From JANWKA01 sp035533815 (GTDB lineage Bacteria > Bacteroidota > Bacteroidia > Chitinophagales > Chitinophagaceae): a DNA stretch of 13,603 nucleotides. A model generated the notes under the pieces. It was not told the DNA's origin, ran no database searches, and saw only the letters and a list, made by a program, of their open reading frames with translations. The stretch covers positions 1 through 13,603 of the forward strand of contig DATLTB010000046.1 in assembly GCA_035533815.1 (NCBI GenBank), given 5' to 3'. The position numbers and the translations under genes were made by a program. This document shows positions 8,303 through 13,603 of this stretch, piece by piece; within the stretch, counting starts at the first letter, position 1, and every line of letters begins with the position of its first letter.

Positions 8303-10363
8303 TTATTCGGAAGGCACTTCAATGGACGGATCTTTTTCCGGGTCAGCCGGACTTGCTTTAACCGGAGTTTCAGGGCTGGGAGTTTCCGTGTTTACCGATT
8401 CCGGTGTTTCCATCTTGTCCGCGATTGGTAATTCAGGCACCGGCTTAACGGCTACAGGTAATTCATCAGCTGATTTATCCGTTATGGGTTTACCCTCAGT
8501 TTCTGACTGTTTCATTTTTTGTTTAATCTCAGCCAGGACTCCCAGGTCACCGAGGGTGGTTTTTTCCACCTTGCTCTGGATATTTTTTACCGTCTTTTTG
8601 GTTTTTTCATTTTCCGTACGTTTTTCTTTGCCAGCAGCATCCCTTTCTTCCTGTTTTTTCTGATCCGTAACCCGGGAATGCGATACCAGAATTCGTTTGT
8701 CATTCCGGTCAAATTCCAGGATGGCTACATCGATTACATCATCCACGGCAATATTTTTTTCACCTTCAATGGTCTTCAGGTGTCGGGCCGGAGCATAACC
8801 TTCCAGGCCGTATGGTAATTGAATGGTAGCTCCTTTGTCATCCCTGCGGGTCACTGTTCCCTTGTGTATGGAACCAATCGGGAAGATGGTCTCAAAAGTG
8901 TTCCAGGGGTCCTCTTCAATCTGTTTATGGCCAAGAGATAATTTGCGGTTGTCCTTATCAATACTCAGGATCACTATATCAATTTCATTGCCTACCCGGG
9001 TATACTCATTGGGATGATTGAACCGCTTGATCCAGCTCAGGTCGGAAATATGGATCATGCCACCAATTCCCGTTTCCATCTCCACAAAAACCCCATAGGG
9101 AGTGATGTTCCTGACGTTTCCTTTATGTCTGCTTCCAACGGGATATTTTACTTCAATAGTTGACCAGGGATCCTGGGTGAGCTGTTTGATGGAAAGGCTC
9201 ATCTTACGGTCTTCCCTGCTCAGGGTCACGATCCTGGCTTCATATTCCTCACCCATCCTGAAAAATTCCTTGGCATTGACCGGATTGGAAGCCCAGGTGA
9301 TTTCAGACACATGGACCAATCCTTCGACACCCGGCATGATTTCCAGGAAAGCGCCGTAATCTTCGATATTCACCACTTTGCCCCGAACACTTGCCCCTTC
9401 ATGAATGTTTTCCGGAAGGGTATCCCAGGGATGGGGGCTGAGTTGTTTGTAACCCAGGCTGATCCGCCTTTTTTCATCATCAAAGTCTAACACCACCACA
9501 TTGATCTTCTGGTCCAGCTTGAGCACATCACTAGGATGGGAAATCCGTCCCCAGCTGATATCGGTGATATATAACAGGCCATCCAGGCCACCCAGGTCAA
9601 TGAATGCGCCGAAATCCGTGATATTCTTGATGGTGCCTTCAAGGACCTGCCCTTTCTCCAATTTGCCGATAATATCAGCCCTTTGCTGTTCAATGTCACT
9701 TTCAATAAGGGCCTTGTGGGATACTACGGCATTGCGGATGGCTTCGTTGACTTTGACCACTTTGAATTCCATGGTTTTACCCACGAACTGGTCGTAATCG
9801 GTCACTGGTTTGACGTCAATCTGGGAACCCGGAAGGAAAGTTTCCATCCCATATACATCTACGATCAGGCCTCCCTTGGTCTTGGAGGTAACGGTTCCTG
9901 TGACCACTTCTCCCGATTTATGCACCTCCATGATGCGCTGCCAGGCCCGCATTTTACGGGCGTCTTTACGGCTCAGGTGCAGGTGACCGTCCCGGTCCTC
10001 CCTTTCCACCACCAGCACTTCTACCTCATCGCTGACTTTCAGTCCCGGTAGATCCCTGAATTCATTCAGGGAGATCAGTCCATCTGATTTGAATCCGATA
10101 TTGATGACGGCATCAGTATTTGTAAGCGCTACGATGAACCCTGTGATGAGTTCATTTTCAGCAATAGCCTTGAATGTGCCATCATAGGTCTTGTCATATT
10201 TTTCTCTTTCTTCCCGGCTGTATACGGATACATTCCTTTTATCCAGGCTCCAGTCGAAATCATCATGGGCACTGGGGACTTCCGAAGGCGCCTCGGGGGC
10301 GGAAGAAATCGCAACATCCTGTTGCTCAATAGGTTGAACCTCAACTTGATTGTTTTCTGACAA
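8303..10363 (-). CDS. rpsA: 30S ribosomal protein S1, six S1 domains and a long acidic tail
   Basis: Binds mRNA on the small ribosomal subunit and helps initiation, especially on leaders without a Shine-Dalgarno. The 686-residue protein has an acidic N-terminal region (1-60), then six S1 OB-fold repeats at about 69-134, 151-217, 236-307, 322-394, 409-481 and 496-565. Repeats 3-5 carry the clearest motif (ITDFGAFIDLGGLDGLLYITDISW and IEDYGAFLEIMPGVEGLVHVSEITW). A Lys/Glu-rich segment (566-600) and a TTLGDLGVLAEIKQKM motif (602-617) follow. The last 65 or so residues are Pro/Glu/Val-rich with a loose repeat (ELPVAVKPVP, ELPIADKMETP). Translation appears to start at TTG (complement of 10361-10363), because a perfect AGGAGG lies nine bases upstream and no ATG fits. 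The gene is divergent from ispH and ends in a strong terminator. Confidence 0.96.
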   Translation of the reverse strand: MSENNQVEVQPIEQQDVAISSAPEAPSEVPSAHDDFDWSLDKRNVSVYSREEREKYDKTYDGTFKAIAENELITGFIVALTNTDAVINIGFKSDGLISLNEFRDLPGLKVSDEVEVLVVEREDRDGHLHLSRKDARKMRAWQRIMEVHKSGEVVTGTVTSKTKGGLIVDVYGMETFLPGSQIDVKPVTDYDQFVGKTMEFKVVKVNEAIRNAVVSHKALIESDIEQQRADIIGKLEKGQVLEGTIKNITDFGAFIDLGGLDGLLYITDISWGRISHPSDVLKLDQKINVVVLDFDDEKRRISLGYKQLSPHPWDTLPENIHEGASVRGKVVNIEDYGAFLEIMPGVEGLVHVSEITWASNPVNAKEFFRMGEEYEARIVTLSREDRKMSLSIKQLTQDPWSTIEVKYPVGSRHKGNVRNITPYGVFVEMETGIGGMIHISDLSWIKRFNHPNEYTRVGNEIDIVILSIDKDNRKLSLGHKQIEEDPWNTFETIFPIGSIHKGTVTRRDDKGATIQLPYGLEGYAPARHLKTIEGEKNIAVDDVIDVAILEFDRNDKRILVSHSRVTDQKKQEERDAAGKEKRTENEKTKKTVKNIQSKVEKTTLGDLGVLAEIKQKMKQSETEGKPITDKSADELPVAVKPVPELPIADKMETPESVNTETPSPETPVKASPADPEKDPSIEVPSE

Positions 10364-10372
10364 AATTTGTGT

Positions 10373-10379
10373 CCTCCTT
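10373..10379 (-). promoter_or_regulatory. Strong Shine-Dalgarno of rpsA
   Basis: The minus strand reads AAGGAGG (10373-10379), followed by nine bases and the TTG start codon at 10363. The core is a full six-base complement to the canonical 16S rRNA tail. It stands out because no other main gene in this window has one. It supports the TTG as the true start and may be a regulatory site for rpsA translation. Confidence 0.8.
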
Positions 10380-10403
10380 TTAGAATACGTTTTTTAAGGG
10401 AGG

Positions 10404-10411
10404 CAAAGATA
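10404..10411 (-). promoter_or_regulatory. Candidate -7 promoter box for rpsA
   Basis: On the minus strand this reads TATCTTTG, a full match to TAnnTTTG, 40 bases before the rpsA start. Transcription would begin near 10397, giving a leader of about 35 bases that includes the AGGAGG. I see no convincing TTTG -33 element at the usual spacing. Confidence 0.5.
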
Positions 10412-10506
10412 GGAATTTTGATGGAATAATACATTCCTGCCCCTGAAAAGGGTCCTGGGGGAAATAGCCTGTTTTGGGATACGCTATTGTCCAATGACAA
10501 ATGGGT

Positions 10507-10514
10507 TAACTTTG
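10507..10514 (+). promoter_or_regulatory. Candidate -7 promoter box for ispH
   Basis: TAACTTTG, identical to the box in front of the thioesterase gene. It ends only eight bases before the ATG at 10523, so the ispH mRNA would be nearly leaderless. This position makes the in-frame TTG at 10487 unusable as a start. A partial -33 match (ATTG at 10486-10489) lies 17 bases upstream. Confidence 0.5.
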
Positions 10515-10522
10515 CGGAAAGG

Positions 10523-11755
10523 ATGAAATCGTTTGTAGTACCCGCAGCTTACCGCAGTTCCCTGATCACCGGGATTAAGCAAAGCCGCAGGCATGAAGAC
10601 CAGCTAAAAAAAGACTTTTCTCCGACCAGACTGGATTTCGGAGAAGTGGAGATTCTTTTGGCCAGGCATTTCGGGTTTTGCTATGGGGTGGAAAATGCTA
10701 TTGAGATATCGTTCCGGGCAGTAGAGGAAAATCCGGATAAAAGGGTATACCTGCTGAGCGAAATGATTCATAATCCCCTGGTCAATGGAGACCTGGCTTC
10801 CCGCGGAGTACAGTTCATCCTCAATACCGAAGGCGGTCAGGTCATACCCTGGTCAGCCATCAACAGGGATGACATTGTCATCATACCGGCCTTTGGTACC
10901 ACATTGGAGATAGAACAACAGCTGAAATCCAGGGGCATTGAACCCCTGACTTACAATACTACCTGCCCTTTTGTGGAGAGGGTATGGAACAAGGCAGAAT
11001 CTATCGGTCGGAAAGGACATACTGTCATTGTGCATGGCAAGCCAGGTCACGAAGAAACCAGGGCTACTTTCTCCCGCAGCAAGTCCCATGCGCCAACCGT
11101 GGTCATCCGCAATATGGAGGAAGCCATCCTGCTTTCCCGGTATATCACCAAAAAGCAAGACCCTGAATTATTTTACCGGGATTTTGCCGGACAGCATTCC
11201 GGGGGATTTGATCCCGTGAAAGATCTGGAAAGAGTTGGTGTCGTGAACCAGACCACCATGCTGGCAGCAGAGACCCAGGCCATTGCTGATTATATCAGAA
11301 GGGTAATGATGGATATTTACGGCCTGAAGGAAATAGCAGGACATTTTTCGGATACGAAGGATACCCTTTGCTACGCTACTAATGACAACCAGAGTGCGGT
11401 CATTGGCATGCTTGGAGAGCAGGCAGATCTGGCCATAGTTGTTGGAGGGTATAACAGTTCCAATACCTCTCATCTGGTGGAACTCTGTGAAGGTAAACTG
11501 CCTACATATTTCATTTCATCCGCTGAAAAAATACTTTCTTCCCGGGAAATCCTGCACTGGGATTTCCATAACCGGAAGGAAAACCTGACCAGCCATTTTC
11601 TTCCGGAGGTTAATCCGGTGAAAATCATGTTAACCAGCGGAGCTTCCTGTCCTGATGCATTGGTCGAAGGAGTAATGCGGCGGGTATTGAATTTTTATGC
11701 CGGAGACAAAAAATGGGAAACCTGGATAGAAAAGTACCGGTTGCATTCCTCCTGA
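10523..11755 (+). CDS. ispH: 4-hydroxy-3-methylbut-2-enyl diphosphate reductase, long (cyanobacterial/plant-like) form
   Basis: An iron-sulfur enzyme that makes IPP and DMAPP from HMBPP in the last step of the MEP isoprenoid pathway. I chose the ATG at 10523 (410 residues, MKSFVVPAAYRSSLI...), because a TTG at 10487 lies upstream of the promoter box. The three [4Fe-4S] cysteine ligands are C53 (FGFCYGVE), C148 (TTCPFVERVW) and C283 (DTLCYATND). Substrate-binding residues include H83 (EMIHNP), H176/E178 (GHEET), T244 (VNQTTML) and S312/S313/N314 (NSSNTSHL). The position of E. coli His74 is a phenylalanine (F124, in IPAFGTT), as in plant and cyanobacterial enzymes (PAFGA). With the long N-terminal part, the GFDPVKDLERVGVVNQTTML block and the GHF motif, this places the protein in the long IspH type rather than the E. 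coli type of about 316 residues. C376 (GASCPD) is an extra, non-ligand cysteine. The gene is divergent from rpsA. Confidence 0.95.
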   Translation: MKSFVVPAAYRSSLITGIKQSRRHEDQLKKDFSPTRLDFGEVEILLARHFGFCYGVENAIEISFRAVEENPDKRVYLLSEMIHNPLVNGDLASRGVQFILNTEGGQVIPWSAINRDDIVIIPAFGTTLEIEQQLKSRGIEPLTYNTTCPFVERVWNKAESIGRKGHTVIVHGKPGHEETRATFSRSKSHAPTVVIRNMEEAILLSRYITKKQDPELFYRDFAGQHSGGFDPVKDLERVGVVNQTTMLAAETQAIADYIRRVMMDIYGLKEIAGHFSDTKDTLCYATNDNQSAVIGMLGEQADLAIVVGGYNSSNTSHLVELCEGKLPTYFISSAEKILSSREILHWDFHNRKENLTSHFLPEVNPVKIMLTSGASCPDALVEGVMRRVLNFYAGDKKWETWIEKYRLHSS

Positions 11756-11815
11756 TCAGGGGCAACATATTTGTTCAACCGAAAATATTTTCAAACCCCT
11801 AAATAAATTTTCAAT

Positions 11816-11845
11816 AAAAACGGCGCATAGACATGCGCCGTTTTT
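11816..11845 (+). terminator. Intrinsic terminator of ispH
   Basis: The perfect GC-rich stem CGGCGCAT/ATGCGCCG (11821-11828 with 11833-11840) closes the loop AGAC and is flanked by AAAAA on the left and TTTTT on the right. The A/T flanks extend the pairing to 13 base pairs. It lies 60 bases after the ispH stop. The symmetric A and T tracts mean it could terminate transcription from either side. Confidence 0.9.
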
Positions 11846-11962
11846 GTTATTATCTTATGAAAACCCTATTGGGTGTAAACTTATATCTTTTTTTCTGTAA
11901 TCAAAATCAATAAGAAATAAAATCAAAAACATAATGTGGAAAACTTAGATATTGAGCAGAAT

Positions 11963-11976
11963 ATTTGAATTCAAAT
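11963..11976. repeat. 14-base perfect palindrome
   Basis: ATTTGAATTCAAAT reads the same on both strands. It could be a dimeric regulator site, but in an AT-rich region it may equally be chance. It lies 118 bases after the ispH terminator and 440 bases before the reductase start, far from any supported promoter. Confidence 0.4.
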
Positions 11977-12206
11977 TATTCATAATGAATCGATTATATT
12001 TTTTAACCTGGTGGATTAATTTATGAGAATTCATCAATATTTCAAGGAATCAAATTAAGGCATCAGGTAAATAAAGAGCATACGTTCAAAGAATTTTATA
12101 ACCAGTTGTATTCGCTGCAATTTAAGGGATTGATTGATTGAATGACTAAATAACCATATATACTACACTCAGCAAGCTGAAAAAATCGTAGACAGGAGTT
12201 TTTTTA

Positions 12207-12251
12207 ATGGCACAAAGTATATATCAATTCCTACAGACCAGCAAATTTTAA
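12207..12251 (+). CDS. Possible 14-residue leader peptide
   Basis: ATG to TAA encodes MAQSIYQFLQTSKF. An AGGAG (12194-12198) lies eight bases before the ATG, a good Shine-Dalgarno spacing. The stop codon overlaps ACTCC (12251-12255), which can pair either with GGAGT of the Shine-Dalgarno (12195-12199) or with GGAGT at 12270-12274. The two pairings exclude each other. No amino acid is strongly enriched, so it is not a classic attenuation leader. It may be chance in AT-rich DNA, and it does not belong to a family I recognise. Confidence 0.2.
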   Translation: MAQSIYQFLQTSKF

Positions 12252-12256
12252 CTCCG

Positions 12257-12264
12257 TATTTTTG
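12257..12264 (+). promoter_or_regulatory. Candidate -7 promoter box for the aldehyde reductase gene
   Basis: TATTTTTG matches TAnnTTTG and is the only full match found on the + strand between the ispH terminator and the reductase start. No TTTG -33 partner is seen at the usual spacing. If used, transcription would start near 12271 and leave a leader of about 147 bases. If it is the main promoter, the micro-ORF at 12207-12251 lies outside the reductase mRNA. Confidence 0.3.
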
Positions 12265-12417
12265 TTCATGGAGTGTTTTCTTTGTCACAAAACAAAGATG
12301 CAACATGAGTGAGTCTCCCTGGGGGGTTCATTTTTTCTCTTTTTTTGCCTAGTTTAGTCGGTTAGCAGTGCTTTTTATTCTTTAATTTTAATCCAATCTT
12401 TCAGATAAATCTTTTAT

Positions 12418-13473
12418 ATGCCATTGACACATGCTTATGCTGCGCAAAGTGCGGACGCTAAATTGGAACCCTTTAGTTTCCACCGGCGCGAACCTGGAGA
12501 GAATGACATATTGCTGGAAATCCTGTACTGCGGGGTTTGCCACTCAGATATCCATCAGGTCCGCAATGAATGGGGAGGTTCCATGTACCCCATGGTACCG
12601 GGCCATGAGATCGTAGGTCGGGTAAGCCGGGTGGGCGCTGAAGTGAAGGCATTCCATGTCGGTGATCTGGCAGGAATAGGATGTTTTGTGGATTCCTGCA
12701 GAACCTGTGATAGTTGCCGTGCAGGCCAGGAACAATATTGTGAGGTACACCTGGCAGCTACATATAATGGAACGGAAATGGACCAGGTCACCCCAACTTA
12801 TGGAGGCTATTCAAAAAGAATCGTGGTCAATGAAGAATATGCCTTGAAGATCCCCGGCAATCTTTCCCTTCAGCGGGTAGCGCCCCTGCTTTGTGCAGGC
12901 ATCACCACTTATTCCCCGCTTAAATACTGGAAACTGGAAAAAGGGCAACATCTGGGCGTGATCGGTCTAGGGGGCCTGGGACATATGGCGGTCAAATTCG
13001 GTGCAGCCATGGGTGCTGAAGTAACTTTATTCAGCTCCTCTCCCTCTAAAGAACAGGATGCCCTGCGTCTGGGTGCAGATCATTTCATTATATCCCAGGA
13101 TAGGCGGGCTATGAAGGGACTGGCCAGTTCCCTGGATTTGATTATTGATACGGTATCAGCTCCTCATGACTATAATGATTTTTTATCCCTGCTTCACCGG
13201 GATGGCACTATGGTGATCGTGGGCATTCCGACCACCCCAGGCGGGGTTGCCGCTTTCAGTCTCGTGCAAAAACGCAGGAACCTGGCAGGTTCCATGATCG
13301 GAGGGATTGGGGAAACCCAGGAAATGCTGGATTATTGTGGTAAGCATAATATCATGTCAGATGTGGAAGTGATCCCCATGCAACAGATCAATACGGCATA
13401 CCAGCGAATGCTGAAGTCCGATGTGAAATACCGGTTTGTCATTGATATGAGTTCCCTGCCTGATTTCCTCTAA
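12418..13473 (+). CDS. yahK: Zinc-dependent NADP(H) aldehyde reductase / alcohol dehydrogenase, YahK/CAD type
   Basis: A medium-chain zinc alcohol dehydrogenase of the cinnamyl-alcohol dehydrogenase subgroup, resembling E. coli YahK, a broad NADPH-dependent aldehyde reductase. Its likely role is reduction of aldehydes in the cytoplasm. The protein has 351 residues. The catalytic zinc ligands are C41 (GVCHSD), H63 (PGHE) and C159 (LLCAGITTYSPL). The structural zinc cysteines are C94, C97, C100 and C108. The Rossmann motif is GLGGLG (183-188), and the serine-rich turn after the second strand (FSSSPSK, 205-211) fits NADP(H) rather than NAD(H). The motifs GSMIGGIGETQEMLD and DVKYRFVID near the C-terminus match YahK closely. 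The ATG at 12418 gives the normal family start. The gene stands alone behind a long AT-rich leader, and its physiological substrate is unknown. Confidence 0.93.
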   Translation: MPLTHAYAAQSADAKLEPFSFHRREPGENDILLEILYCGVCHSDIHQVRNEWGGSMYPMVPGHEIVGRVSRVGAEVKAFHVGDLAGIGCFVDSCRTCDSCRAGQEQYCEVHLAATYNGTEMDQVTPTYGGYSKRIVVNEEYALKIPGNLSLQRVAPLLCAGITTYSPLKYWKLEKGQHLGVIGLGGLGHMAVKFGAAMGAEVTLFSSSPSKEQDALRLGADHFIISQDRRAMKGLASSLDLIIDTVSAPHDYNDFLSLLHRDGTMVIVGIPTTPGGVAAFSLVQKRRNLAGSMIGGIGETQEMLDYCGKHNIMSDVEVIPMQQINTAYQRMLKSDVKYRFVIDMSSLPDFL

Positions 13474-13603
13474 AAATATTTAATTACAACTTGGTTTACT
13501 GTGTTGCTGTTATTAAAAATAATAAAATTTCCTCTGCACACTCGAAGTGTAAGCCTATGTCCTTATAAAAAGGTAGGCAACTTATAAAACAGCATCATTT
13601 CTT
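13474..13603. other. Region after the aldehyde reductase gene with nested inverted repeats
   Basis: AT-rich and without a recognised gene up to the window edge. ACACT/AGTGT (13538-13542 with 13546-13550) forms a short hairpin with a three-base loop. GCCTA plus CCTT (13553-13557, 13561-13564) pairs with AAGG plus TAGGC (13570-13578), giving nine base pairs with a three-base bulge. No T-tract follows on the + strand, so this is not a clear terminator for the reductase gene. Confidence 0.35.

Larger units (their letters stand above)
11846..12417. other. AT-rich intergenic region of about 570 bases without a recognised gene
   Basis: This stretch is clearly richer in A+T than its neighbours: in 11881-11940, for example, only 11 of 60 bases are G or C. 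It holds no convincing coding region longer than a micro-ORF, no tRNA and no recognisable insertion-sequence ends. Visible structure includes the 14-base palindrome at 11963-11976, a micro-ORF with Shine-Dalgarno at 12194-12251, a candidate -7 box at 12257-12264, a seven-base-pair hairpin TCTTTGT/ACAAAGA (12279-12285 with 12292-12298), and T-rich tracts at 12331-12346. It may be a long 5' regulatory region for the aldehyde reductase gene, a decayed insertion, or both. Confidence 0.7.

Noticed and set aside
8295..8663. 122-codon open frame on the + strand opposite rpsA
   Set aside because: It mirrors the repetitive Pro/Glu-rich tail of S1 on the other strand; the Ser/Gly/Thr-rich product is an expected shadow.
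10441..10452. CCCT-GAAA-AGGG tetraloop hairpin between rpsA and ispH
   Set aside because: A four-base-pair stem is too short to call a regulatory element without conservation data.
10487..10522. TTG start adding 12 residues to IspH
   Set aside because: It lies upstream of the TAACTTTG box and the added residues do not look like the family; the ATG at 10523 fits better.
12007..12141. A 44-codon open frame (+) in the AT-rich region ending in LYSLQFKGLID and a stop
   Set aside because: It has no ATG, is bounded upstream by stops, and matches no family I recognise; chance is likely in AT-rich DNA, although a decayed gene end cannot be excluded.
12128..12141. Short tandem GATT repeat (about 3.5 copies)
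   Set aside because: Too short to be significant in AT-rich sequence; no array or CRISPR-like spacing is present.

Overview
The window is an ordinary housekeeping stretch of a Bacteroidota chromosome, most likely from the Chitinophagia/Saprospiria side of the phylum, although that finer placement is only an inference. Three things point to Bacteroidota. Gene starts mostly lack Shine-Dalgarno sequences. Copies of the Bacteroidota -7 promoter box TAnnTTTG sit just upstream of pyrG, yidC, rpsA, ispH and the thioesterase gene. Several proteins also have the look of Bacteroidota family members: the CTP synthase APGFG loop, a six-domain S1 with a TLGDL-type tail, and a long IspH. No mobile element, CRISPR array, tRNA or rRNA was recognised.

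Layout. Bases 1-2502 (+) hold the C-terminal part of sucA (2-oxoglutarate dehydrogenase E1, cut by the window edge) and the complete sucB (dihydrolipoyl succinyltransferase E2), which together make up two thirds of the TCA-cycle 2-oxoglutarate dehydrogenase complex. Bases 2579-7285 (-) read pyrG (CTP synthase), then yidC (membrane protein insertase), then an enoyl-CoA hydratase/isomerase family gene that converges on sucB. Bases 7600-8145 (+) encode a YciA-type acyl-CoA thioesterase, divergent from pyrG. Bases 8303-10363 (-) encode ribosomal protein S1, which ends in a strong hairpin terminator. Bases 10523-11755 (+) encode IspH, the last enzyme of the MEP isoprenoid pathway, divergent from rpsA and closed by a strong bidirectional-looking terminator. 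Bases 11846-12417 are a visibly AT-rich stretch with no recognised gene. Bases 12418-13473 (+) encode a YahK-like zinc-dependent NADP(H) aldehyde reductase.

The genes do not form one pathway. They are small transcription units for central carbon metabolism, membrane biogenesis, nucleotide synthesis, translation and isoprenoid synthesis. I did not find a convincing new biological system. The points most worth a second look are these: rpsA starts at TTG behind a full AGGAGG Shine-Dalgarno, which is unusual in a phylum that generally does not use it; IspH is of the long cyanobacterial/plastid-like type, and its gene is divergently paired with rpsA; the S1 protein has a long proline/acid-rich C-terminal tail; and the AT-rich leader upstream of the aldehyde reductase contains a 14-codon micro-ORF with a Shine-Dalgarno and mutually exclusive pairing possibilities.
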